From positions 1 to 49,887 of the forward strand of contig JAJFUQ010000158.1 of the NCBI GenBank assembly GCA_021372355.1: 49,887 bases of DNA. The letters run 5' to 3'. The notes under the pieces were generated by a model. It was not told the origin of the DNA, ran no database searches, and saw only the letters and a program-made list of their open reading frames with translations. A program made the translations under genes and the position numbers. Positions within the stretch are counted from its first letter, which is position 1; the number at the start of each line of letters is the position of its first letter. The DNA is from Nocardiaceae bacterium. Lineage in GTDB: Bacteria > Actinomycetota > Actinomycetes > Mycobacteriales > Mycobacteriaceae. Positions 38,575-46,482 of this stretch are shown piece after piece.

Positions 38575-39176
38575 GCCAGAACGATTCGGCGGACGACCCG
38601 CGCGGGGCAGGCGTTCCACGCCTCCCCAGCGAGTCGCCGCTGGCTCGTTCCATCGCTTCGAAGTCGGCTCAACCTGATCTGCCAAAAGTCGAGGAAACCA
38701 CTGCAAAGGGAGGCGTCGTGGACGCACCAACCCGGACCGTGCCGGCATCGAGTGCGTCTGAGGTGAAATCGCAGAGCGCCGCGCGACCGACGAACGTGGG
38801 GGTTCGTCGCGCGGCTCCGCAAGCGCTGCGAGCAACAGTGCAGGTCCGCCGGATCGACCCATGGACGACCCTCAAGGTCACCCTGGTCATGGCGACGGCC
38901 GGCTTCTTCATCTGGATGCTCGCGGTGGGCCTCCTGTACATCGTCCTTGCGGGGATGGGTGTCTGGGATCGCCTGAACAGCGCGTTCGTCGACATCGTGT
39001 CGACCTCGAGCTCCGAGGGCCTGATCTCTGCCGGACAGGTGTTCGGATACTCGGCGATCGTGGGGCTCATCAACGTCGTTCTGCTGACGGCGTTCAGCAC
39101 GATCGGTGCGTTCATCTACAACCTGTGTGCCGATCTCGTGGGCGGCATCCAGATCACCCTCGCCGACCCGGATTAA
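38571..39176 (+). CDS. DUF3566 membrane protein (Rv0007-like)
   Basis: A 201-residue protein. A disordered Pro/Ser/Ala-rich cytoplasmic head (residues 1-90) is followed by [50 protein letters not shown] and a second helix [39 protein letters not shown]. This is the DUF3566 pattern found after gyrA in all Mycobacteriales; its function is unproven. GTG 38571 overlaps the gyrA stop (GTGA). Confidence 0.92.
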   Translation: MSQNDSADDPRGAGVPRLPSESPLARSIASKSAQPDLPKVEETTAKGGVVDAPTRTVPASSASEVKSQSAARPTNVGVRRAAPQALRATVQVRRIDPWTTLKVTLVMATAGFFIWMLAVGLLYIVLAGMGVWDRLNSAFVDIVSTSSSEGLISAGQVFGYSAIVGLINVVLLTAFSTIGAFIYNLCADLVGGIQITLADPD

Positions 39177-39181
39177 GGTTC

Positions 39182-39222
39182 GGGCCGCCACGCAAACCCA
39201 GGTCGGGTTCGTGTGGCGGCCC
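39182..39222 (+). terminator. Hairpin after the gyrBA-DUF3566 unit
   Basis: GGGCCGCCAC (39182-39191) pairs with GTGGCGGCCC (39213-39222); the loop contains a smaller ACCC/GGGT stem. There is no T-tract, so it may act as a processing or Rho-independent weak terminator. It lies a few bases after the stop. Confidence 0.55.
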
Positions 39223-39293
39223 AGATCCACGGCAATCGGTAAATGCACGAACTGGCCACGCGACGACAGTGTTTCGGTCAGCGACCACGCGTT

Positions 39294-39322
39294 TTGGTGC
39301 GGGGGCGTTCGTCCGGTAATCT
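39294..39322 (+). promoter_or_regulatory. Promoter of the tRNA-Ile / DLW-39 / tRNA-Ala unit
   Basis: TTGGTG (39294-39299), 17 bases, TAATCT (39317-39322). It lies about 38 bases before tRNA-Ile and is the strongest sigma-70-like promoter seen in the window. Confidence 0.65.
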
Positions 39323-39360
39323 CATTTCTCGGTCAGGGGTCCGCCCCAAAGCCAAAATCC

Positions 39361-39434
39361 GGGCCTATAGCTCAGGCGGTTAGAGCGCTTCGCTGATAAC
39401 GAAGAGGTCGGAGGTTCGAGTCCTCCTAGGCCCA
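39361..39434 (+). tRNA. tRNA-Ile (GAU)
   Basis: A 74-base cloverleaf. Acceptor GGGCCTA pairs with TAGGCCC, the D-arm is GCTCAGGCGGTTAGAGC, anticodon GAT sits in CTGATAA, and the T-arm is GAGGTTCGAGTCCTC. CCA is not encoded beyond the discriminator A. Its place after gyrA is conserved. Confidence 0.98.
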
Positions 39435-39459
39435 CTCCGGACAAGATAGGGTAGAAGCC

Positions 39460-39576
39460 ATGAAGCGGGTTCTACTTGCCGGTGTTCTGGCCTTGATCGT
39501 GGCGACAATCGTGAAACTCCAGTCGCAGCGTCGAGGAGAAGACATCTGGCACGAGGTCACTTCACGAGACCTCTGA
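39460..39576 (+). CDS. DLW-39 family small protein
   Basis: A 38-residue protein: MKRVLLAGVLALIVATIVKL forms one membrane helix, followed by QSQRRGEDIWHEVTSRDL. The D-[IL]-W motif and the near-39-residue length define the DLW-39 family of Actinobacteria, whose function is unknown. It lies between tRNA-Ile and tRNA-Ala, 25 bases after the former and seven before the latter, so it is probably cut out of the tRNA precursor transcript. The ribosome site (AGAAG) is weak. Confidence 0.82.
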   Translation: MKRVLLAGVLALIVATIVKLQSQRRGEDIWHEVTSRDL

Positions 39577-39583
39577 CGGGTTC

Positions 39584-39656
39584 GGGGCTGTAGCTCAATT
39601 GGTAGAGCACCGCCTTTGCAAGGCGGGGGTCAGGGGTTCGATTCCCCTCAGCTCCA
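39584..39656 (+). tRNA. tRNA-Ala (UGC)
   Basis: A 73-base cloverleaf. Acceptor GGGGCTG pairs with CAGCTCC (one G-U), the D-arm is GCTCAATTGGTAGAGC, anticodon TGC sits in TTTGCAA, and the T-arm is AGGGGTTCGATTCCCCT. CCA is not encoded. Confidence 0.98.
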
Positions 39657-39662
39657 CAAATT

Positions 39663-39688
39663 CCCCGGCTTTCGAGCCGGGGTTTTTC
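39663..39688 (+). terminator. Intrinsic terminator after tRNA-Ala
   Basis: CCCCGGCT and AGCCGGGG form an eight-base stem closed by a TTCG tetraloop (39671-39674), followed by TTTTTC. It is a textbook terminator for the tRNA unit. Confidence 0.92.
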
Positions 39689-39784
39689 TTTGTCCGCAGG
39701 TAGATCGTGACGATTAACCTGCGGTGAGCGCGGGCTAGTCGTCAGAATCTGTTGTTGTGTGATTGTCGGCGACAGGGCGTGCAC

Positions 39785-41245
39785 GTGGACCACTTTGACG
39801 TTCTGATCGTCGGTGCCGGCCTGTCCGGTATCGGGGCCGCTTGCCGCCTCCAAGAGCTGTGTCCCGATAAGACGTATCGGGTCCTCGAATCTCGGCCGGC
39901 CATCGGCGGCACGTGGGATCTGTTTCGCTACCCGGGGATTCGTTCGGACTCCGACATGTACAGCTTCGGATACCCGTTCCGCCCCTGGACGCGCCCCGAG
40001 GCAATCGGTGAAGGCGCAGACATCCTGCAGTACATCCGGGACACCGCTGAGGAATACGGCATCCCCCAGAAGGTCATGTTCAACCATCGGGTGGTCGATG
40101 CCGCTTGGTCGTCGAATGATGGGCGCTGGACCCTGACCGTCGAACACACCAACCCGGACACCGGCGCGGTCGCAGACACGGTCACCATGACATGCCGGTT
40201 CGTGTACTGGGCCAGCGGCTACTACCGGTATGACAAGGGCTACACGCCGGACTTCCCTGGACGGGAGCGGTTCACCGGGCCGATCATCCATCCTCAGTTC
40301 TGGGACGACACCGTCGACTACGCGGGGAAGCGGGTCGTCGTCATCGGCAGTGGGGCAACTGCCATGACACTCGTTCCCAACATCGCGAAGAACGCGTCGC
40401 ATGTGACGATGCTGCAGCGGACTCCGACCTATGTCGTCCCCTACCCCAAGGTCGATCCACTGGCGAAGCCACTTCTGAAAGTTCTTCCGAACCGGCTCGC
40501 CCACACGATCCTGCGCTGGAAGAACGTGTATTTCACAGCGGGTAGTTGGTCGCTGAGCCAAATCTGGCCAACTCTGATGAAGTACGTCTTCATCGGAGTC
40601 GCGCGGCTGTGCCTGCCGCGTGGATACGACTGGAAAACGCATTTCACGCCGCCCTACAAGCCGTGGGACCAACGATTGTGCTTGGTGCCGAACGGTGACC
40701 TGTTCAAGTCGATCAAGCGCGGGGACGTCTCCATCGTCACCGATCGAATCAGCTCCTTCACCGAACGCGGCATCGAGCTGGCGTCCGGCGGGGAGCTCCC
40801 TGCCGACGTCATTGTGACCGCGACTGGTCTGAACGTGGTGTTGTTCGGGGGTGCGACGTTATCCGTGGACGGGGAGCCAGTGCGTCTGAGTGACAAGCGC
40901 ATGTACCGCGGCATGATGCTGTGCGAGCTGCCGAACACCTTCTACGCGACCGGATACTCGAACGCGTCGTACAACCTCAAGGCCGACCTCACCATTCGGT
41001 ACGTCTGCCGGCTGCTCAATCACATGGACACCATCGGAGCGACGTATTGCGTGGCCACACCGCCGCCGGCGTCGATGGCCAAAGTGCCCGTGATCGCGCT
41101 CAAATCCGGGTACATCGAGCGTTCGATGAGCACGCTACCGACGCAGGGCGTGGACGTGCCGTGGCGATTGCATCAGAACTATCGTCGCGATATCCACGGG
41201 TTGCTCCGGGACAAGCTCGACGACGGAGTGCTGCAGTTCCACTAG
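39785..41245 (+). CDS. EthA-like FAD-dependent Baeyer-Villiger monooxygenase
   Basis: A 486-residue flavoprotein close to M. tuberculosis EthA. The FAD motif is DVLIVGAGLSGIGAA; GGTWDLFRYPGIRSDSDMYSFGYPFRPW and the NADPH motif VVVIGSGATAMTLVPNIAK are typical. The Baeyer-Villiger fingerprint is only approximate (FPGRERFTGPIIHPQFW), as in EthA. DQRLCLVPNGDLFKSI and IVTATGLN are also shared. Such enzymes insert oxygen beside ketones or oxidise sulphur of thioamides. GTG 39785 has AGGG eight bases upstream. No ethR-type repressor is adjacent, unlike the M. tuberculosis locus. Confidence 0.92.
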   Translation: MDHFDVLIVGAGLSGIGAACRLQELCPDKTYRVLESRPAIGGTWDLFRYPGIRSDSDMYSFGYPFRPWTRPEAIGEGADILQYIRDTAEEYGIPQKVMFNHRVVDAAWSSNDGRWTLTVEHTNPDTGAVADTVTMTCRFVYWASGYYRYDKGYTPDFPGRERFTGPIIHPQFWDDTVDYAGKRVVVIGSGATAMTLVPNIAKNASHVTMLQRTPTYVVPYPKVDPLAKPLLKVLPNRLAHTILRWKNVYFTAGSWSLSQIWPTLMKYVFIGVARLCLPRGYDWKTHFTPPYKPWDQRLCLVPNGDLFKSIKRGDVSIVTDRISSFTERGIELASGGELPADVIVTATGLNVVLFGGATLSVDGEPVRLSDKRMYRGMMLCELPNTFYATGYSNASYNLKADLTIRYVCRLLNHMDTIGATYCVATPPPASMAKVPVIALKSGYIERSMSTLPTQGVDVPWRLHQNYRRDIHGLLRDKLDDGVLQFH

Positions 41246-41313
41246 CTTCGCGACTTTGATTCACGCTGCGCCGAATGGGAATCACTGAGTCGGGCGGAGA
41301 GGTTGGATCAGGT

Positions 41314-41922
41314 ATGGGACTCGAATTCGCTGTTACCTGGGACTACCGCTGTCCCTTTGCCCGCAACGTCAATGAGCAGATCCTGACGGGACTCGCGGCG
41401 GGCGCTCCCTGGACTGTCACGTTCCTGCCGTTTTCCCTGGGACAGGCACATGTGGACGAGGGACAACCTGACGTGTGGGACAACCCGGAACAGGACAGCG
41501 GGATCCTTGCGCTGCAAGCGGGTGTCATCGTTCGCGACGAATATCCAGAGTTCTTCCCCGCCGTCCACCGCGCGCTGTTCGCCCTCCGGCACGACGATGG
41601 CAAGCGTCTCCGGGACCGCGCCGAGGTCGAGCGAGTTCTGGAAGCCAGCGGAGCACCCTCTGCCGAGGTGTTTGCGCTCATCGACAGCGGTGATGCGCTC
41701 GCCCGGGTTCGCAAGGACCACGAGCGCTATGCGGAGTCCCACGGCGTGTGGGGCGTGCCCACGTTCATCGCCGGAGATGCGGCGGTCTTCGTGCGCCTCT
41801 ACAACCGCGCCCCTCTCGGTAGCGACCCCGCCGAGTCGATTCGAAGCATCGAGCGGGTCGTGGACATGGTCACCGGCTGGACTGACCTCAACGAGTTCAA
41901 GCACACGCGGCTACCGCGCTGA
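41314..41922 (+). CDS. DsbA-family thioredoxin-fold protein
   Basis: A 202-residue protein starting at ATG 41314. The first strand VTWDYRCPFARNVNEQIL holds a single active-site Cys in CPFA instead of CxxC. A helical insert follows, then SHGVWGVPTFIAGDAAVFVRL with the cis-Pro loop. This is the DsbA/2-hydroxychromene-2-carboxylate-isomerase/FrnE group, often cytoplasmic and thiol-dependent in actinobacteria. No signal peptide is present. With one Cys, a glutathione- or mycothiol-linked role is more likely than disulphide formation (inference). It follows the monooxygenase by 68 bases. Confidence 0.82.
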   Translation: MGLEFAVTWDYRCPFARNVNEQILTGLAAGAPWTVTFLPFSLGQAHVDEGQPDVWDNPEQDSGILALQAGVIVRDEYPEFFPAVHRALFALRHDDGKRLRDRAEVERVLEASGAPSAEVFALIDSGDALARVRKDHERYAESHGVWGVPTFIAGDAAVFVRLYNRAPLGSDPAESIRSIERVVDMVTGWTDLNEFKHTRLPR

Positions 41923-41927
41923 CCTGG

Positions 41928-42016
41928 TGTGACCCATGTCCCATGGACATTCCTCGATGACACACCGCGCGGCCTCCGCGGGTGTCCCATGACTCGGCCG
42001 CACACTGTGACCCATG
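41928..42016 (+). repeat. Repeated CCCATG motifs before the HTH gene
   Basis: TGTGACCCATG occurs twice exactly (41928-41938 and 42006-42016), and TGTCCCATG twice more (41937-41945 and 41983-41991). The last TGTGACCCATG copy ends with the start codon of the next gene. These repeats fill most of the 91-base gap and may be an operator for autoregulation. Confidence 0.5.
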
Positions 42017-42673
42017 ACGATCGCAGATGTAGATCCCCGCATTGTTGATTCGACCATCGTCGAGGACGACGTGCTCGAGGGTGACGTTGCCCCCGAATCG
42101 GAGAGCGATTCACACGACGAAGCTCTGATGTATGACGCTGTGAAGGCCGATCTCGCCGCTGGTACGAACAAGGGTGCTGACCGCTCTCCGACCGAGGCCA
42201 CCTTCTCGGTGACCCAGGCCGCCGAGGCATGCCTCGTGTCCCGCAAGACCATCGTTCGCCGCCTCCCGCAGCTCGAGGAGTTCGGTGCCTGGAAGGACAG
42301 CCAGGGTCAGTGGGTCATCCCGCTGTCGGCCCTTCTGGCAGCTGACCTTCGGCCCGGCCGCCCGTCGCGCCCGGAGCAGGAAGCCCCCAAGCCGACCGCT
42401 GCCGAGACCAAGCCGGTGACCCAGGTTCAGCCGGAGCCGGTTGCGACGTCCGCTGAGGGACACGCTGTCAACGCACTCCGTGCCGAGATCGAGAACTGGC
42501 AGCGCCGGGCCACCGATGCGGAGAAGCGGGCCGCCGTCGCCGAGGCCATTGCGACCGAGCGCGCGGGACGCGTCGACGACCTGCGTCTGGCCCTGCGTCA
42601 GCTCGAGCCCGTGCGGACCGTGCCCGCACAGGTCGTGGACGAGCCCAAGCGTGGTTGGCGCCGTTTCTTCTGA
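42014..42673 (+). CDS. HTH-domain protein with C-terminal coiled coil
   Basis: A 219-residue protein in four parts. An acidic, disordered head (residues 1-60) precedes a MerR/excisionase-like helix-turn-helix, SVTQAAEACLVSRKTIVRRLPQLEEFGAWKDSQGQWVIPLSALLAADL. A Pro/Glu/Thr-rich linker follows, then a coiled coil from VNALRAEIENWQRRATDAEKRAAVAEAIATERAGRVDDLRLALRQLE, ending GWRRFF. The design resembles small DNA-binding proteins of plasmid or chromosome maintenance in actinobacteria, but I do not recognise a named family. A perfect hairpin terminator follows 13 bases after the stop. Confidence 0.82.
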   Translation: MTIADVDPRIVDSTIVEDDVLEGDVAPESESDSHDEALMYDAVKADLAAGTNKGADRSPTEATFSVTQAAEACLVSRKTIVRRLPQLEEFGAWKDSQGQWVIPLSALLAADLRPGRPSRPEQEAPKPTAAETKPVTQVQPEPVATSAEGHAVNALRAEIENWQRRATDAEKRAAVAEAIATERAGRVDDLRLALRQLEPVRTVPAQVVDEPKRGWRRFF

Positions 42674-42685
42674 GGACCACAAACC

Positions 42686-42716
42686 AAAGGACCGAGCCTT
42701 TGAGGCTCGGTCCTTT
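42686..42716. terminator. Bidirectional terminator between the HTH gene and the sulfur operon
   Basis: A perfect 14-base stem (42686-42699 with 42703-42716) with loop TTG. Its outer pairs are A/T, so each strand ends in a T-run. It serves both convergent units. Confidence 0.85.
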
Positions 42717-42746
42717 GTCGTATCTGGCCGATGAGGTGATGAGCGA

Positions 42747-42866
42747 TTACCGCCACACGGCGAGAACATAGCTCCCGAAGATGCTTGCCGCATAGCGCGG
42801 AATGCCGGAGCCGCCGATCTGCCGGGGCGGGCGCCGCAGCAGCTCGTGATAGAAGGCGGATCTCAT
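42747..42866 (-). CDS. 39-residue small protein coupled to cysNC
   Basis: ATG 42866 overlaps the cysNC stop (ATGA), and the frame ends at TAA 42747. The product is basic: MRSAFYHELLRRPPRQIGGS, then GIPRYAASIFGSYVLAVWR, with a short hydrophobic end (AASIFGSYVLAVW). No family is recognised. The four-base overlap, the same style as in the rest of the operon, and the terminator just after it argue that it is translated; chance is still possible at this length. Confidence 0.5.
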   Translation of the reverse strand: MRSAFYHELLRRPPRQIGGSGIPRYAASIFGSYVLAVWR

Positions 42867-44743
42867 GAATGTGCCTCGGCGTTCGGTGTGTGGTGGGACA
42901 GGACAGTGAGCACCTGCTGGACGAGCGCATCGATATCGGCGTCGGTGGTGTCGATGACCAGGTCCGGGTTCTCGGGCCGTTCGTACGGCGCATCGACACC
43001 GGTGAGGCCCTTCAGTTCGCCGCGTCGAGCACGGGCGTAGAGACCTTTCGGATCCCGGCGCTCGCACTCCTCGACGGGAGTCGCCACGTGCACTTCGATG
43101 AACGGAAGTCTCGCCGCATGGTTGAGGGCACGGGCAATCGCGCGGTCGGACTCGAGCGGGGACACCAGCGATGCGAGCGCGATGAAACCGGCGTCCGCGA
43201 ACAGTCGGGTTAGGTGTCCTACCCGACGGATGTTCTCGGCCCGGTCACCCGGGGAGAACCCGAGATCATCCGAGAGACCGTGTCGAACGTTGTCGCCGTC
43301 CAGCAGGTAGGCGGGTCGGCCGGCCTCGACGAGTGCGCGTTCAAGTGCGACCGCGATCGTCGACTTGCCGGACGCAGGCAGGCCGGTGAACCAGATCGTG
43401 GCGCCCCGATGTCCCAGGGACGACCAGCGGTAGGACCGATCCAGGGACGAAGGATGCCACTTGATGTCCTTGCGTTGCTCGGTCCCGGGCTTGACCTCGC
43501 GGGCCTCGAGGATCGCGCCGGCGCCGACGGTGTCATTGGTCGATTCGTCGATGAGGATGAATGATCCGGAGTCGCGATTGTCGGCATAGCGATCCGCGAT
43601 GAGGACCGACGCCGTACGGATGGTGACGGCACCGATGTCGTTGAGCGCCAACTCGACCGGATGATCTTGCTCGGCGAGCGTCTCCGGGTCGAGCCGGGTG
43701 TGCAGGGCGGAGATCGTGGCTCGCGACGTTGTCGTCGTGTGCTTGAGGATGAGCCGGTCGCCGGCTCGCAGCTGACGCGACGAGAACCAGCACACGACCG
43801 CTTCGATCTCCCGGGCGTTGACCGGGTCGTGGGCCGTCGAGTCACCGCTGACGAGGATGTCTCCCCGCCCGACGTCGATGTCATCGGCTAGCTCGATCGC
43901 CACGGACAATGGCGCGACTCCGACCGCTCGTGAGTCGTCGAGGGTGTCGACCGCGGTCACGATCGTTTCGGTTCCCGCGGGGAGGACCCGGATCGAATCT
44001 CCGGCGGTGACGGAACCCGACGTGATGCGTCCCATGTACCGGCGGCGCTGTCCCCGTTCGGGACGGGACACCCATTGGACCGGGAGGCGTAGGTCATCGC
44101 GGGACGCGTGCGGCGCGACAAGCTCGATCGCTTCGAGATATTCGAGCAGCGTGGGACCGCTGTACCAGGGCGTGTGCTTCGACCGATGCACGACGTTGTC
44201 CCCGTGCCGCGCGGCGATCGGGATGACCGTGATGGACGGTAGTCCTACCTGGGTCGCGAGCGCGTTCAGATCCCGACGCAGGTTCTCGAAGGTCTCTTGC
44301 GAGTAGTCGACGAGATCGATCTTGTTGATCGTGGCCACGATGTGCGGGATCCGAAGAAGACTGGCGATGCGTGCATGGCGCCGGGTCTGGCGTAGGACAC
44401 CGGTACGGGCGTCGGCGAGCAGCACTGCCACGTGTGCGTTCGAAGCACCGGTGAACATGTTCCGCGTGTACCGCTCGTGTCCCGGGGTGTCCGCGAGGAT
44501 GTAGCTCCGATTCGGTGTCGAGAAGAAGCGGTACGCGACGTCGATCGTGATTCCCTGTTCGCGCTCGGCGCGCAGACCGTCCGACAATGCCGCGAGGTCG
44601 GGGATCCCGTCCGCGCCGGTGACCGCGTCGAGGTGGTCCGTCGCGAGGCTTCCGGTGTCGTGGAGTAGCCGGCCGATGAGCGTGCTTTTGCCGTCATCGA
44701 CCGAACCGGCGGTGGCGAGACGGAGAAGTTGACGCGAGCTCAT
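42863..44743 (-). CDS. cysNC: Bifunctional sulfate adenylyltransferase subunit 1 / APS kinase
   Basis: A 626-residue fusion. CysN (residues 1-~430) is an elongation-factor-like GTPase: ATAGSVDDGKSTLIGRLLHDTG, ADTPGHERYTRNM and NKIDLVDY. CysC (~440-626) is the APS kinase: IWFTGLPASGKSTIAVALERALVEAGRPAYLLDGDNVRHGLSDDLGFSPGDRAENIRRV and FIEVHVATPVEECERRDPKGLYA. With CysD it turns sulfate and ATP into APS, then PAPS, the sulfate donor. ATG 44743 shares a base with the cysD stop. Confidence 0.97.
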   Translation of the reverse strand: MSSRQLLRLATAGSVDDGKSTLIGRLLHDTGSLATDHLDAVTGADGIPDLAALSDGLRAEREQGITIDVAYRFFSTPNRSYILADTPGHERYTRNMFTGASNAHVAVLLADARTGVLRQTRRHARIASLLRIPHIVATINKIDLVDYSQETFENLRRDLNALATQVGLPSITVIPIAARHGDNVVHRSKHTPWYSGPTLLEYLEAIELVAPHASRDDLRLPVQWVSRPERGQRRRYMGRITSGSVTAGDSIRVLPAGTETIVTAVDTLDDSRAVGVAPLSVAIELADDIDVGRGDILVSGDSTAHDPVNAREIEAVVCWFSSRQLRAGDRLILKHTTTTSRATISALHTRLDPETLAEQDHPVELALNDIGAVTIRTASVLIADRYADNRDSGSFILIDESTNDTVGAGAILEAREVKPGTEQRKDIKWHPSSLDRSYRWSSLGHRGATIWFTGLPASGKSTIAVALERALVEAGRPAYLLDGDNVRHGLSDDLGFSPGDRAENIRRVGHLTRLFADAGFIALASLVSPLESDRAIARALNHAARLPFIEVHVATPVEECERRDPKGLYARARRGELKGLTGVDAPYERPENPDLVIDTTDADIDALVQQVLTVLSHHTPNAEAHS

Positions 44744-45660
44744 CAGAAGTAGCCCTCTCGTTTGCGGTCTTCCATCGCCGCGATCGACGTGCGGTCGTCG
44801 GCGCGCGTCTCGCCGCGCTCGGAGACCGTTGCGGCGGATATCTCGGCGATGACGCCGTCGATGTCGGTGGCATGGGACCGGACCGCGCCGGTGATCGTGA
44901 GGTCGCCGACGGTCCGGTAGCGCACCCATTCGACGTGCGCTCGTTCTCGCCCTTCGGGCTGCGTGAACTCGGACGCCGCGAGCAGGATGCCGTCGCGATC
45001 GAAAACCTCACGCTGATGGGCGAAATAGATAGAGGGCAGTTCGAGGTTCTCGAGCTTGATGTATCTCCAGACGTCGAGTTCGGTCCAATTGCTCAGCGGG
45101 AACACGCGGACGGACTCACCGCGCCGGATCTTTCCGTTGTAGAGCGACCACGGTTCGGGACGTTGCGCGCGAGGATCCCACTGACCGAACTCGTCGCGGA
45201 AACTCAGCACGCGTTCTTTCGCACGGGACCGCTCCTCGTCGCGACGGGCGCCGCCGAAGGCCGCGTCGAAGCCGCTGTACGCAAGGGCGTCAAGAAGCGT
45301 TCGCGTCTGCAGGCGGTTGCGGGAAAGCCCCGCCTCCTTCACCCGACCCGAGTCAATCGACTCCTGTACCGAGGCCACGATGAGCCGATGTCCCGCCTGG
45401 GACACCCGACGGTCACGGAAATCGATGACCTCGGGAAAGTTGTGTCCCGTGTCCACATGCAGGACCGGAAAAGGCAACTTTGCAGGTCGGAAAGCCTTTT
45501 CCGCGAGCCGCAGAAGAACGATCGAGTCCTTTCCCGCGGAGAACAGCAGGACCGGTCGCTCGAGTTCGGCGGCCACCTCGCGAATGATGTGGACGGCCTC
45601 CGCCTCGAGGGCCCGGAGTTCGTCGACATGGACATCGCGCGGGGACAGGGTCTGGGTCAC
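44743..45660 (-). CDS. cysD: Sulfate adenylyltransferase subunit 2
   Basis: A 305-residue PP-loop ATP pyrophosphatase that makes APS from sulfate and ATP with CysN. Seen motifs: PVLLFSAGKDSIVLLRLAEKAF (PP-loop), FPVLHVDTGHNFPEVIDFRD, DAAFGGARRDEERSRAKERVLSFRDEFGQWDP and the ending EDRKREGYF. GTG 45660 overlaps the sulfotransferase stop (GTGA). Confidence 0.97.
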   Translation of the reverse strand: MTQTLSPRDVHVDELRALEAEAVHIIREVAAELERPVLLFSAGKDSIVLLRLAEKAFRPAKLPFPVLHVDTGHNFPEVIDFRDRRVSQAGHRLIVASVQESIDSGRVKEAGLSRNRLQTRTLLDALAYSGFDAAFGGARRDEERSRAKERVLSFRDEFGQWDPRAQRPEPWSLYNGKIRRGESVRVFPLSNWTELDVWRYIKLENLELPSIYFAHQREVFDRDGILLAASEFTQPEGRERAHVEWVRYRTVGDLTITGAVRSHATDIDGVIAEISAATVSERGETRADDRTSIAAMEDRKREGYF

Positions 45661-46454
45661 GGCAGTTGTCCCGTGGTCGCGGCCTCGATGAGGTACCGCT
45701 CGACCCAGGTGTTCGAGCGCACGTCGGCCTGGCGTTCGATCGGTGCGTGCGGTGCCGCGGACGGGTCGAGGCCCAGGGCGGTCAGCACGCGGGCCGTGAC
45801 CGCCCGGGAGTCGCGGGCGAGTTCGGCGTAACTGACGGTGAGCTGGGTGATGCCCTCATCGGCGAACCACTTCTGCCACCCTTGCTCCTGTTCGCTCAGG
45901 ACGCGGTGCAGGTGTCCAATCCCGGTCGCGTGGTACTTGGGACTGGGTGCGTTGTCCTTCACGATGTCCGCCCGCCACGTCTGGGTCTGGACCGCTTTCC
46001 AGAACGAGACGGCTTGGTGCACGACGTCCGGTCGGGAGACATGGATGAACAACACGTCGTCGCCGATGATGTCCCGGATGGCGTCGCGCAGCGTCGGTCC
46101 GCTGCTGTCGGACAGTCGGCGGGCTCGTTGGATCAGGAGCGGTGCCTGGTTCCACATGAGCTTGCCGCCCCAGACGGCGTTGGGAGTACTGCCCTCCGCC
46201 AGGACCCGATCCCGGAACTCTTCGGAGCTTTCGGTGATCGGGGTACCGGCGCGCAACGGGGCGAGCAGCCGGAGCACCGACTCGTCCTGAACGCCGGCGA
46301 ACCACTGACGGGGTTGCGGGGAGAGCCCGGTTTCCGGGAGGTATTGGAAGTACTCGGCGGGGTGGCCGGCGATTCCGGTCCGCTTGAGCGATTCCACGAG
46401 CAGCGTGCTGCCGCTGCGCTGTGACGCGAGAACGAGATATCGACGCGTGGACAT
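45657..46454 (-). CDS. Stf0-family sulfotransferase
   Basis: A 265-residue PAPS-dependent sulfotransferase, the same length as M. tuberculosis Stf0, which sulfates trehalose at O-2. The phosphosulfate loop is LASQRSGSTLLVESLKRTGIAG near the N-terminus. AEYFQYLP, GGKLMWNQAPLL and VLFIHVSRPDVVHQAVSFWKAVQT carry the catalytic and PAP-binding parts of the Stf0 fold. ATG 46454 is preferred as homologues begin here; ATG 46490, inside the sulfatase stop, is the alternative. The acceptor in this organism is unknown. It directly precedes its PAPS-producing enzymes. Confidence 0.9.
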   Translation of the reverse strand: MSTRRYLVLASQRSGSTLLVESLKRTGIAGHPAEYFQYLPETGLSPQPRQWFAGVQDESVLRLLAPLRAGTPITESSEEFRDRVLAEGSTPNAVWGGKLMWNQAPLLIQRARRLSDSSGPTLRDAIRDIIGDDVLFIHVSRPDVVHQAVSFWKAVQTQTWRADIVKDNAPSPKYHATGIGHLHRVLSEQEQGWQKWFADEGITQLTVSYAELARDSRAVTARVLTALGLDPSAAPHAPIERQADVRSNTWVERYLIEAATTGQLP

Positions 46455-46482
46455 GGGTCGTTGAGCCTTTTCGGGGGTTGGG

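Noticed and set aside
36931..38862. 643-codon frame antisense to gyrA and the DUF3566 gene
   Set aside because: Same reason: shadow of gyrA, no recognisable protein features.
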